From contig DHQI01000064.1 in NCBI GenBank assembly GCA_002408065.1, positions 23,985 through 38,489 of the forward strand: a stretch of 14,505 bases of DNA, written 5' to 3'. A program made the translations under genes and the position numbers. Of the stretch, positions 7,023 to 14,387 are shown piece after piece. The notes under the pieces are model-generated. The model had not been told where the DNA came from and searched no databases. It saw only the letters and a program-made list of their open reading frames with translations. Numbering within the stretch: position 1 is the stretch's first letter; each line of letters starts with the position of its first letter. This stretch comes from Bacteroidales bacterium UBA5342 (GTDB lineage Bacteria; Bacteroidota; Bacteroidia; Bacteroidales; UBA5342).

Positions 7023-7520
7023 ATGGAAAAAACACTTATCTTTCTTATCGGTTTTATGGGATGTGGTAAATCCACTTTTGGCCGCAAGCTTGGTAAAGAG
7101 TTGGGTTATGCCTTTATCGATATGGATACCTATATAGAAGAGCTTACAGGAAAAACTGTTCCTCAGATTTTTGCAGAAGACGGAGAGGCGCATTTTCGCC
7201 ATCTGGAAACACAAGCCATTCGTCAACTTTCCAATCAAATACATTGTGTGATAGCTACAGGAGGTGGTGCACCTTGCTTCAATGATAATATGCGTTTGAT
7301 GAACGAAATAGGACAAACCGTTTATTTGGAATTGGCTCCTGAAAAATTAGCTGAACGTTTAGTGTTAGATCCTACCGAACGCCCTGTTCTGGAAGGTAAA
7401 ACCGGCGATGAATTAATTGCTCATATTAGTTCAAAGCTTACGGAACGTGAGCCTTTTTACCGACAAGCGCGCCATGTAGTAGATGCTGATAAACCGGAGG
7501 ATTTGCTGGGGAAATTGTAG
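7023..7520 (+). CDS. aroK: Shikimate kinase
   Basis: Phosphorylates shikimate with ATP to give shikimate 3-phosphate, the fifth step of the shikimate pathway to aromatic amino acids, in the cytoplasm. The 165-residue length is typical. Visible motifs: Walker A GFMGCGKST (10-18); Asp33 and Asp35 in FIDMD, the Mg and shikimate contacts; FRHLE with shikimate-binding Arg59; GGG (80-82), the Walker-B-like glycine loop; RPVL with Arg120 in the lid; and TEREPFYRQAR (140-150), whose Arg142 corresponds to the conserved C-terminal shikimate-binding arginine. All expected catalytic residues are present. The ATG at 7023 follows the repeat leader directly. The gene is not next to other aro genes, and the RES toxin gene converges on it from the other strand, 7 bases away. 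The symbol aroK is used in the general sense; aroL cannot be distinguished. Confidence 0.95.
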   Translation: MEKTLIFLIGFMGCGKSTFGRKLGKELGYAFIDMDTYIEELTGKTVPQIFAEDGEAHFRHLETQAIRQLSNQIHCVIATGGGAPCFNDNMRLMNEIGQTVYLELAPEKLAERLVLDPTERPVLEGKTGDELIAHISSKLTEREPFYRQARHVVDADKPEDLLGKL

Positions 7521-7527
7521 GGGATTT

Positions 7528-8001
7528 CTATATTCTGTTAGATAAGCGTTCGTCAATTTTTAACTTCTCTTTAGAAATGATTTTGATTTTTCTTGCCTCA
7601 GGGTGTAGTGGGTTTATAAGGTAGTTATATTCCTTGTGAATAATGCAGCTGGGCACTTTTAAAACGGCAGCAGCTTGGGATAAAGAAAATTCATCTCCTA
7701 TGTGTTGTGTTATTTTGGTGGGAGGTTTGTTGTCCCATTCAGAAGGTAGGTCGTCTATGTTGAGTGTGCCTATGACAATAGATTCCGGGATCTCTATTTC
7801 AACAAAATAACGATCGTCCGGCAGGTCTTCACTTAAATCCAAATGAACAGCAACTTCAAGAAGAGCTAAGGCATAGGATTGAGCTGTGTAAACCAAACGT
7901 GTATTTTTGCTGTTCCACCTAAAACTATTTGACATAGAGGCTCCAATCCCTTTTAGGGTGTCGTCTAAATGTCTTTCGCGTTCTATTCTGTAAACTCTCA
8001 T
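7528..8001 (-). CDS. RES-domain toxin (NAD+-degrading, ParT/MbcT family)
   Basis: A 157-residue protein of the RES family, named for conserved Arg, Glu and Ser; all three have candidates here: Arg28 in FRWNS, Glu49 in LALLEVAVHL, and Ser118 in KVPSCI. Tyr38 in LVYTAQS fits the family tyrosine, and NYLINPLHP is the usual C-terminal signature. Known RES toxins act on intracellular NAD+ (hydrolysis or phosphorolysis) and stop growth; the same activity is inferred. The ATG at 8001 shares one base with the antitoxin stop (TGATG), showing tight coupling; a GTG one codon earlier is possible but less likely. The stop lies 7 bases from the stop of convergent aroK, with no terminator hairpin between. 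No lesion is seen, so the toxin is probably functional. Confidence 0.88.
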   Translation of the reverse strand: MRVYRIERERHLDDTLKGIGASMSNSFRWNSKNTRLVYTAQSYALALLEVAVHLDLSEDLPDDRYFVEIEIPESIVIGTLNIDDLPSEWDNKPPTKITQHIGDEFSLSQAAAVLKVPSCIIHKEYNYLINPLHPEARKIKIISKEKLKIDERLSNRI

Positions 8002-8489
8002 CACGCAAAGATTCCGTATTCAATTCTATCCAATTCTTCCTTAACGATTTGGATTCCTGTTAAAGAATCAAAAAGGCTGTTGGGGATTACGCCTCCCAGC
8101 GCAATGTTAGGTTTTTTCATCCAACGGTGAAACTTCTCCTTTTCTCCATTAAAAACCTTAATGCCGTAGGTGATTAGTTCAGTGAGGACAAGTACAAGCT
8201 CACTGTTTCGGCCATCCAGAAGGTGTTTTTCACGTTTCCTTTTATTATACGTTGTTTGAGGAACCCCCAATAGATGCAGAACGGTTTTTACCGGAAGGTC
8301 AGCGTTTTTGCTTACATACTCTATCGATGTGTATGGTAAACCTTTTCTGATTAGAGCTATGCGTTCCAGATTATTATCCCAGGTATATTCTTTGGAATCA
8401 ATTTTTATACTCCAATAAGCATCGTTGCTTTGTCCTTTAACTATATTACTGATGCTTTTCTGAGTGTCAAATGTCATTTTTCGTTCCAT
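8001..8489 (-). CDS. Xre/ParS-family antitoxin with MbcA-type toxin-binding domain
   Basis: Antitoxin partner of the RES toxin, 162 residues from the ATG at 8489. A TTG start at 8531 would add 14 residues but falls upstream of the -7 promoter element, so it is excluded; Met5 (8477) is an alternative. Residues about 50-90 form an Xre-like helix-turn-helix region (SIEYVSKNADLPVKTVLHLLGV then a basic KRKREK). The C-terminus (about 125-162) has the toxin-binding pattern: a Trp-containing helix, PNIALGGVIPNSLF, LTGIQIVKEELDRIEYGIFA. In studied RES-Xre pairs the antitoxin tail plugs the toxin's NAD site and the complex represses the operon. It is first in the operon, overlapping the toxin start by one base, under a strong Bacteroidota-type promoter. 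Confidence 0.87.
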   Translation of the reverse strand: MERKMTFDTQKSISNIVKGQSNDAYWSIKIDSKEYTWDNNLERIALIRKGLPYTSIEYVSKNADLPVKTVLHLLGVPQTTYNKRKREKHLLDGRNSELVLVLTELITYGIKVFNGEKEKFHRWMKKPNIALGGVIPNSLFDSLTGIQIVKEELDRIEYGIFA

Positions 8490-8517
8490 AATTTCATCTT
8501 GAATAGTAAAACTGCTA

Positions 8518-8549
8518 CAAATATAAAGCAAATATGTTGTTTTGTCAAA
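8518..8549 (-). promoter_or_regulatory. Bacteroidota consensus promoter of the RES-Xre operon
   Basis: On the minus strand TTTG (8549-8546), exactly 20 bases, then TATATTTG (8525-8518) match TTTG-N19-21-TAnnTTTG at every defined position. The transcript would start near 8510 and give a leader of about 20 bases to the ATG at 8489. A direct repeat of ATATTTG (minus strand, at 8535-8529 and 8524-8518, 11 bases apart) covers the -7 region and may serve as an operator for the Xre antitoxin. Confidence 0.75.
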
Positions 8550-8658
8550 TTGTTTTTTTTCTGGATTTTGAAAAATGAGGCAAAAAATTTACGTCTTAAT
8601 TTATTCATCTTCCGTATCTACCGGCAGGTGTCTCCAGTCATCCGTCTTCCCGCCCGGA

Positions 8659-8688
8659 ATTCGTCGATAAAAACTTTTCATTCGTCGA
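8659..8688 (+). promoter_or_regulatory. 9-base direct repeat with 21-base period before the CotH gene
   Basis: ATTCGTCGA occurs at 8659-8667 and again, identical, at 8680-8688, with 12 bases between. Two 9-base repeats spaced by 12 bases is the known geometry of LytTR response-regulator sites. A TTTTG (8699-8703) lies 11 bases after the second copy, where a -33 element would be, with only a weak -7 candidate after it, as expected of an activator-dependent promoter. The regulator is unidentified. Confidence 0.5.
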
Positions 8689-8745
8689 GTTAAATTAATT
8701 TTGTAATGATTCTGTCATATTTTTATGGTCTAAAATATATTGACT

Positions 8746-11037
8746 ATGAAAATAAAAAACACCGTCCTCGTCTTTTTGTTAATATCCTTTTTTTCGCTTT
8801 CAGCACAGGATTTATATGATATAAATAACATCACCGTTATAGAACTCACCTTTGAGCAGAGCAACTGGGATGCTTTGATGGACAGCTATTATGCCGCGGG
8901 CAATGATGAACGTTTGCTGGGGTCGGCTGTTATCAATGGCGAACCTTTCGATAGTGTAGGCGTGAAGTACAAAGGAAACAGTACGTATAGCAGTAACAAT
9001 GCTAAAAATCCGCTCAACATATCATTAGACTATATGATAGATCAGAACTATGATGGTTTTGAGACTTTGAAATTATCTAATGGTAAAAAAGACCCTTCTT
9101 TTGTGCGCGAGGTGTTGAGTTACGAAATTGTGCGTAAGTATATGAAAGCACCACTTTCAAACTATGCCAAGGTTTATATCAATGGCAACTATTATGGTTT
9201 GTTTTCTAGTTCGGAAGCTATCAATAAGGATTTTATGGATGATCGCCTTTTTGTAGATACTGATAACACCCGTTTTAAGTGTAACCCCTCGAATACCAAT
9301 AATGGCGGTTCTTCTTTGGAATATCAGGGAGCCGATTCCAGTTCCTACTATCAGTATTATGAACTTAAATCGGATGCCGGATGGCAGGATATGATTGAAT
9401 TTACCTACGCCTTAAAATATACGCCTGAAAATATAGAGCAATACATCGACATCGATCACGCTATCTGGATGTTGGCCTTTAATAATGTAACGGTGAACCT
9501 GGATAGTTATACTGGTGCTTTTCGTCAAAATTATTATATGATAAAAGACGACAATGACCGTTTTATCCCGGTGATTTGGGATTTGAACGAATCTTTAGGA
9601 GCTTTTGAGAGTACAGGCGAAGCAAGTACAGGTAGTGGCCCGGGGGGAAACAGGCCTGGGGCAGACTTTGGTGGCTCTACGACGACTTCATTAGACGAGA
9701 TGGATCTTTTTCTGCATGAGGATGATGCTAGTTATCCACTTTTACAGCTAGTATTTGATAATGACCGTTACAGAAAAATGTATGTGGCACATTGCAAAAC
9801 GATTCTGGAAGAGAACTTTGCTAATGGCTGGTATGCTGCCAAAGCCGATTCTTTACAGGACATTATTTACGACGAGGTAGTGGCCGATCCTAATGCGTAT
9901 TACAGCACCTATCAGTTTACCGGTAATATTAATAGTACACAGGATGGGGTGACTGGTATTACCCAGTTGATGTCGAGCAGAATATCATACCTGCAGGGTT
10001 TAACAGAATTTAACTATAGTACTCCGGCAATAAGTGATATCACTGCGCCCGAAGCACCGGAGCCCTTTACAGAAGTGACTGTAACGGCAGCGGTAACTAA
10101 TGCTACTTATGTGCAGGTGGCTTACCGTCATTCTAAAGATGAAGCCTTTACCAAGGTAGAAATGTATGACGACGGGGAACACGCTGATGGTGTAGCCGGC
10201 GATGGTGTTTACGGTGCAAGTTTCGAGGTGGATGAATCCAATACGCATTATTATTTTTATGCTGATAATGCGAATGCCGGTATCTTCTCGCCGTTAAGGG
10301 CCGAAAAGGAATATTACAAAATATCGGCGGAAGCGGCTGTAGCTATTGATGACGATGTGGTGATAAACGAGTTGTTGGCTTCAAATACCGAAACAGCCTC
10401 CGACGAAATGGACGAATTCGACGATTGGGTGGAGCTCTATAATAATAGCAGTTCTGATGTGTCGCTAAAGGGTTATTACCTGAGCGACGATGATGAGGAT
10501 ATTATGCAATGGGCTTTCCCTGATACGGTTATTAAAGCTAAAGACTATCTTATCATCTGGGCAGATAAAGACGAAGAACAAGGCGCTATGCATGCTGGTT
10601 TTAAACTGTCAGCTTCTGGTGAATCAGTTCACTTGATAAATGCCAATTTAGAAATTGTAAACACCGCAGAGTTTAGCGAACAAACCACTGATGTTAGTTT
10701 TGCCCGTAACCCGAACGGTACAGGCGACTTTTACTTGCAGGGACCAACCTTTGGCTTTAATAACGAAGACACCCAGTATCAGGCCGGTATAGAGGATGTA
10801 GGTGCTGATTTTCAGATTTATCCTAATCCCGTTCAGAATACTCTGTATATAAAAACAAGTGGGGAACTCATCAAAAATATTGAAGTGTACAACACCTTAG
10901 GTCAACGATCTAATGCGGCTGTTTCCGAAACTTCGGATATGATAAATATAGATATGAGTCCGCTGAAAGCAGGTATTTACCTCCTGGTTCTGGAAACTGA
11001 AAGTGGTATGGCACGATATACCTTGCTGAAAGAATAG
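8746..11037 (+). CDS. Secreted CotH-kinase protein with lamin-tail and type IX sorting domains
   Basis: A 763-residue exported protein. The ATG at 8746 is chosen over a TTG at 8740 and starts a clear signal peptide (MKIKN, then a hydrophobic core, cleavage near SLSAQ at about 20). Residues about 25-390 form a CotH kinase-like domain: an N-terminal strand with VIELTFEQSNW, VKYKGNSTY with a candidate ATP-binding Lys, KVYINGNYYGLFSSSEAINKD, and RFIPVIWDLNESLG with candidate metal-binding Asp279. A Gly/Pro-rich stretch (about 290-305) looks like a flexible insertion. An Ig-like part follows, with YDDGEHADGVAGDGVYGA near 474-491. A lamin-tail domain begins with VINELLAS (about 538) and runs to about 680. 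The end (about 688-763, QIYPNP to YTLLKE) is a type A T9SS sorting domain, so the protein should cross the outer membrane and be surface-attached or released. Substrate unknown. A LytTR-like repeat lies 57 bases before the start. Confidence 0.9.
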   Translation: MKIKNTVLVFLLISFFSLSAQDLYDINNITVIELTFEQSNWDALMDSYYAAGNDERLLGSAVINGEPFDSVGVKYKGNSTYSSNNAKNPLNISLDYMIDQNYDGFETLKLSNGKKDPSFVREVLSYEIVRKYMKAPLSNYAKVYINGNYYGLFSSSEAINKDFMDDRLFVDTDNTRFKCNPSNTNNGGSSLEYQGADSSSYYQYYELKSDAGWQDMIEFTYALKYTPENIEQYIDIDHAIWMLAFNNVTVNLDSYTGAFRQNYYMIKDDNDRFIPVIWDLNESLGAFESTGEASTGSGPGGNRPGADFGGSTTTSLDEMDLFLHEDDASYPLLQLVFDNDRYRKMYVAHCKTILEENFANGWYAAKADSLQDIIYDEVVADPNAYYSTYQFTGNINSTQDGVTGITQLMSSRISYLQGLTEFNYSTPAISDITAPEAPEPFTEVTVTAAVTNATYVQVAYRHSKDEAFTKVEMYDDGEHADGVAGDGVYGASFEVDESNTHYYFYADNANAGIFSPLRAEKEYYKISAEAAVAIDDDVVINELLASNTETASDEMDEFDDWVELYNNSSSDVSLKGYYLSDDDEDIMQWAFPDTVIKAKDYLIIWADKDEEQGAMHAGFKLSASGESVHLINANLEIVNTAEFSEQTTDVSFARNPNGTGDFYLQGPTFGFNNEDTQYQAGIEDVGADFQIYPNPVQNTLYIKTSGELIKNIEVYNTLGQRSNAAVSETSDMINIDMSPLKAGIYLLVLETESGMARYTLLKE

Positions 11038-11040
11038 TTT

Positions 11041-11090
11041 TACTGAGGGGGGCTACTAAGTCAACGTCGAAAAAGGTGACGCCCTCAGTA
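11041..11090. repeat. 50-base repeat with TACTGAGGG inverted ends, copy 1
   Basis: TACTGAGGG (11041-11049) and CCCTCAGTA (11082-11090) are perfect inverted ends. A related copy lies at 11385-11435, sharing the ends and internal parts CTACTA and AAAAA(A)GTGA-GCC. The first copy begins 3 bases after the CotH stop. Confidence 0.7.
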
Positions 11091-11100
11091 AGTCATGACA

Positions 11101-11135
11101 AAAAACGGGAATTCCATTATGGGGTTCCCGTTTTT
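11101..11135. terminator. Bidirectional terminator hairpin after the CotH gene
   Basis: A 15-pair stem with a 5-base loop: AAAAACGGGAATTCC (11101-11115) pairs with GGGGTTCCCGTTTTT (11121-11135), counting two G-U pairs. The A-run before and T-run after make it work as an intrinsic terminator on either strand. It lies 64 bases after the CotH stop. Confidence 0.85.
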
Positions 11136-11185
11136 CAATTTCTCTAGGAGCGATTATCTCACCTCCTGTTATTCGTAGTGTGTTT

Positions 11186-11208
11186 GGCATAGCCTCTTTG
11201 GCTATGTC
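11186..11208. repeat. Hairpin GGCATAGCC/GGCTATGTC
   Basis: A 9-pair stem (one G-U pair) with a TCTTT loop, between the two terminators. It has no following T-run, so termination is unlikely. Function unknown. Confidence 0.55.
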
Positions 11209-11230
11209 ATTGCTAGAAGTAAAGTGGTTG

Positions 11231-11248
11231 CTGAGCGCAGCCGAAGTG
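11231..11248 (+). repeat. Dispersed repeat CTGAGCGCAGCCGAAGTG, copy 1
   Basis: 17 of 18 bases match 14388-14405, and a looser form occurs at 6671-6689 (CTGAGCACTTGCCGAAGTG). All three lie in spacers. From memory, near-identical motifs are common between genes in Bacteroidota genomes; a search would confirm this. Confidence 0.6.
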
Positions 11249-11260
11249 CTCCTGCTTTAC

Positions 11261-11278
11261 ACAAGTCAGGAGACTTGT
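11261..11278 (+). repeat. Hairpin ACAAGTC/GACTTGT followed by T-run
   Basis: A perfect 7-pair stem with loop AGGA, then TTTT. It could be a weak plus-strand terminator behind the stronger one at 11101. Low GC makes it a minor element. Confidence 0.45.
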
Positions 11279-11289
11279 TTTTACTGCGA

Positions 11290-11307
11290 CGTAGGCTGGA
11301 GCCTACG
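11290..11307. repeat. 18-base palindrome CGTAGGCT-gg-AGCCTACG
   Basis: Perfect 8-base inverted halves around two bases. As RNA it folds as a 7-pair stem with a TGGA loop. It may be a protein-binding dyad or repeat remnant. No gene starts nearby, so an operator role is unlikely. Confidence 0.5.
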
Positions 11308-11340
11308 CCGAACGGGGTAAACTTACGATCTGGAATCAAA

Positions 11341-11375
11341 AAAAACGGGAATCCCACCACAGGATTCCCGTTTTT
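11341..11375. terminator. Bidirectional terminator hairpin after the M16 gene
   Basis: AAAAACGGGAATCC (11341-11354) pairs perfectly with GGATTCCCGTTTTT (11362-11375) around a 7-base loop. For the minus-strand M16 gene it lies about 75 bases after the stop, with a T-run on that strand. It is nearly the same sequence as the hairpin at 11101-11135, suggesting duplication. Confidence 0.85.
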
Positions 11376-11384
11376 ATTTAGCGC

Positions 11385-11435
11385 TACTGAGGGTGTCACT
11401 ACTATGACTTTGCCAAAAAAGTGATGCCGTCAGTA
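11385..11435. repeat. 51-base repeat with TACTGA/TCAGTA ends, copy 2
   Basis: TACTGAGGGTGTCAC (11385-11399) and GTGATGCCGTCAGTA (11421-11435) form an imperfect inverted repeat, 12 of 15 pairs. It is related to the copy at 11041-11090 and ends 14 bases from the M16 stop. The two copies lie on the outer sides of the two terminators at almost equal distances (10 and 9 bases). Confidence 0.65.
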
Positions 11436-11449
11436 GTCGCAGGCTAGCT

Positions 11450-14272
11450 TTACTCCTTCTCTTCCGGGAAGAACATAATCTCTACCACATCTGCTTTTTC
11501 AAGCAATTCTGCAGCAAATTTCTGAATATCTTCCGGGGTGATGTCCGCTACGATGTCTTCGTGATAGCTGGTCGATACCATATCGATATCGCGCCAATAC
11601 TTAGCACGCATAGCACTAATCCAGAAGTTGTTCTTTTCGAATGATGTGGCGCGGTTCTTTTTGCTGGTCACTACTGCTTTGTCCAGGTCTTCTTGTGTTG
11701 GTCCTTCTTTAGCAATTTTTTCTAACTCGCTATAGATGATAGTGGTCAGGTGTTTTGCTTTTTCCGGGTCACAGTCGAACTTGATTTGCAGACTGGCCTC
11801 GCTCTCAGGGAATTGCCCCATCGAAGCCCATACGCCTACACCGTAAGTACCACCTTCTTCTTCGCGTACTTTTTCAGTGTAACGTAAGTCTAGGACGTCA
11901 GAAAATAGTTTAGCGTACAGGATGTTTTCCGGTGAGTAAGCCATTTTAGCATCACCATATTTGATAGAGACAGTGCTTTTGGGGGTTTCCATAGCTACAG
12001 TGACTTCCTTTTTGGTCACACCGTCAGGCATTTCTACGCCGTTGTCTACCCATTTTTCGCTTCCTTTAGCCGTGTTAAGGCCGCCAATGTAAGTTTCAAC
12101 GAACGGAAGGACTTCTTCTTTAGTAATGTTACCAGATATGTAGAAGGTAAAATCAGCAGCATTGGCAAAACGCTCGCGATAGATTTTTTCAATTTTCTCT
12201 AAAGAAACTTTATCTAAAAATGCTTGATTGAACAATAGCGTGCGTGGGTGATGTCCTGTAGTGATTAAAGAAATGGAGTCTTTGATCGTGCTTTTAGGGT
12301 CGTTCTTTTTGTTTTCCAGATACGTGCTGTATTGTTGCATCAAAGAAGCATAAACGGTCTCGTCAAAACGAGGGTCCATAAAGCTGAGATAAAGCATCTG
12401 GAACAGTGTCTCAGCGTCCTTAGGTGAGGCGTTACCACTGATGCCTTCGCTTATTTCTCCCAAATAAGGTGATACTTTTACTTTTTTACCAGCCAACATC
12501 TTGCTCAAGGTGTTAGGGTCAAAGTCAGACAAACCAAAGTTGCCCACCATACTCATCATCTCAGCTGAAGGTAGGTCTTCAAGATCATAAAGTGAAGATC
12601 CACCTTTGGATTGTGCGCTCAGGTAGATGCGGTCTTTCTCGATGTCAGAGAAACGGTAAATCACTTTAATACCGTTTTTAAGTGTCCATTCTTCGGCTTT
12701 TAGTACGGGCAATTCTTTAGTTTTCTTAAGTTTCGATCCTTTAGGGATTTTTGTCATCAAGGTGGTCGCCACTTCTTCATCTTCGTAAGCTTCTATTTCA
12801 GAGTTACGAACCTCGTTGATAATACCAAAAGCCTGTTCTTCGCTTAGGTGTTCGATGCCTTCGCCTTCAGGACCGGATACAATGACCACCATATTTTCGT
12901 AAGAAATCCATTCTTTGGCTAAAGCGTTAATTTCTTCAACAGAAATGGTAGGGGTAAACTCTTGTACTATTTCCCATTCTTTAGCAATGCCGGGGATGGG
13001 TTCGTTTTCCAAATAGTTGCGGGCATACTCTTTCGCAAATTTGTCATTAGAGATTTTATCGCGTTGCTTGTACGAGCTTTCAAAGTGGGTCATGTAATTC
13101 ATCTTAGCTCGCTCTAATTCACCGGCTGTAAAGCCATGGCGGCGTACACGCTCGTTTTCTGTCATAAGAGTGGTCAGAGCCACAGCTTCTTCGTTCTTTT
13201 TACAGCCAGCTTCTATATAATACACGTCCAAGTTGTTGACGTATTCAAAATAGGTAGAGTAGCCGTATGTAAACGGTGGGTTTTCTTGTTGCATGATTTC
13301 ATCAATGCGTTGCGATAACATTTGCTCGTATAGCTTACGTATCATCCCCAAACGGTAATAAGCCATACCGCGTTCCTCTTTCGGCACGGGTTTGTGTTTG
13401 AATGTAACGTTGACAGAGGTGCCTGTGGCTTCTTTATCGGTTACTAAGCCGAATATAGGTTCTTCGTTAAACGGTACCTCAACATAGTAGCGTTCTTTGG
13501 GATTTTCAACGGCAGGAATTGGCGAAAATAGCTCTTTTACTTTAGCTTCCATCTCGTCCACATCAAAATCCCCGACTACAGCAATAGCTTGAAGATCGGT
13601 ACGGTACCAGTCATGGTAAAAGTTGCGGAGCGTTTCGTAGTCGTGGTTTTGAATTACATCCAAAGAGCCAATAACGTCGCGCTCGGTGTACTTAGAGTCT
13701 TTCATCATAAGTGCAATACGTTCGTTGAACATACGGCTGCGGGCCGTACGTCGCGTACGCCATTCTTCGGTGATAACGCCACGTTCTGCGTCTATCTCTT
13801 CTTCTGTTAGTTGCAGGTAGTTGCACCAGTCGTGCAAAATAAGCAGACAGGTATCCAGCAGTCCTTCAGTAGTGGTTGGTACTTCGGAAATGTTGTATAC
13901 TGTTTCGTCTAGAGAAGTGTAGGCGTTTAGGTTGCGGCCAAACTCCACCCCGTTTTTTTGTAAGGTATTAATGATGCCTTTTCCTTCAAAATTTTCTGTC
14001 CCGTTAAAGGCCATATGTTCCAGGAAGTGGGCTAGTCCGTTTTGCTCATCTTCTTCCAATAGTGCCCCTACATTTTGAATGATGTAAAAGCTGGCGCGTT
14101 CCTTGGGTTCTTCGTTGTGACGAATGTAATAAGTGATACCGTTGTCGAGTACTCCTTTTCGTAGTTCCGGATCAACAGGCATATCTGTTTGAGCCACTAC
14201 TGGTGCTGAGCTAAAAGCCATAAAAATAGCTGATAAACTAAGCCATAGTTGTAATTTGTTTTTAATCTTCAT
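11450..14272 (-). CDS. M16-family zinc metallopeptidase (insulinase/pitrilysin type)
   Basis: A 940-residue exported protease. A signal peptide (MKIKNKLQLW, hydrophobic core, cleavage near VVAQ at about 27-28) sends it to the periplasm or beyond. The inverted zinc motif HFLEH is at 82-86 (His82, catalytic Glu85, His86), and the third zinc ligand is Glu163 in EEEIDAERGVITEEW, 77 residues after His86, the same spacing as in pitrilysin and insulinase. The N-terminal half (about 30-480) is the active M16 pair. The C-terminal half (about 520-940) is the inactive pair that lacks HxxEH but keeps the substrate-contact Arg803 and Tyr810 in KVREEEGGTYGVG. Such enzymes enclose and cut peptides; the substrate here is unknown. 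Length and two-half layout match the M16 proteins usual in Bacteroidota. It is monocistronic as far as seen, ending against the terminator at 11341-11375. No damage was found. Confidence 0.94.
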   Translation of the reverse strand: MKIKNKLQLWLSLSAIFMAFSSAPVVAQTDMPVDPELRKGVLDNGITYYIRHNEEPKERASFYIIQNVGALLEEDEQNGLAHFLEHMAFNGTENFEGKGIINTLQKNGVEFGRNLNAYTSLDETVYNISEVPTTTEGLLDTCLLILHDWCNYLQLTEEEIDAERGVITEEWRTRRTARSRMFNERIALMMKDSKYTERDVIGSLDVIQNHDYETLRNFYHDWYRTDLQAIAVVGDFDVDEMEAKVKELFSPIPAVENPKERYYVEVPFNEEPIFGLVTDKEATGTSVNVTFKHKPVPKEERGMAYYRLGMIRKLYEQMLSQRIDEIMQQENPPFTYGYSTYFEYVNNLDVYYIEAGCKKNEEAVALTTLMTENERVRRHGFTAGELERAKMNYMTHFESSYKQRDKISNDKFAKEYARNYLENEPIPGIAKEWEIVQEFTPTISVEEINALAKEWISYENMVVIVSGPEGEGIEHLSEEQAFGIINEVRNSEIEAYEDEEVATTLMTKIPKGSKLKKTKELPVLKAEEWTLKNGIKVIYRFSDIEKDRIYLSAQSKGGSSLYDLEDLPSAEMMSMVGNFGLSDFDPNTLSKMLAGKKVKVSPYLGEISEGISGNASPKDAETLFQMLYLSFMDPRFDETVYASLMQQYSTYLENKKNDPKSTIKDSISLITTGHHPRTLLFNQAFLDKVSLEKIEKIYRERFANAADFTFYISGNITKEEVLPFVETYIGGLNTAKGSEKWVDNGVEMPDGVTKKEVTVAMETPKSTVSIKYGDAKMAYSPENILYAKLFSDVLDLRYTEKVREEEGGTYGVGVWASMGQFPESEASLQIKFDCDPEKAKHLTTIIYSELEKIAKEGPTQEDLDKAVVTSKKNRATSFEKNNFWISAMRAKYWRDIDMVSTSYHEDIVADITPEDIQKFAAELLEKADVVEIMFFPEEKE

Positions 14273-14387
14273 TGTGTGAATTTTTTAATTGCTGTAAAAG
14301 CCCTTTGCTATTGCTTGTTTGCTTATAGCATCAGGTTTATAATAAGTTAATCTGTATTCTCTTATTCCTTACATCTCATTTTGGTCA

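Larger units (their letters stand above)
11038..11449. other. Convergent spacer packed with hairpins
   Basis: 412 bases between the stops of the CotH gene and the M16 gene hold seven self-complementary elements in nearly mirror-like order: a ~50-base dyad, a terminator hairpin, three small hairpins, a second terminator hairpin and a second ~50-base dyad. Small reading frames here (for example 11224-11424) run through the hairpins and have no recognisable product, so I do not call a gene. Confidence 0.7.

Noticed and set aside
8430..8693. 87-residue plus-strand frame opposite the Xre antitoxin
   Set aside because: It runs antisense across the antitoxin start and promoter; product is unrecognisable.
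11202..11424. Overlapping small open frames on both strands in the convergent spacer
   Set aside because: They are made by hairpins and repeat sequence, including the terminator stem, and show no domain or start signal.
11041..11435. Insertion sequence
   Set aside because: No transposase gene, no clear target-site duplication; only inverted hairpin units.
13136..13810. Plus-strand small frames within the M16 gene
   Set aside because: Shadows of the M16 coding sequence with no independent support.
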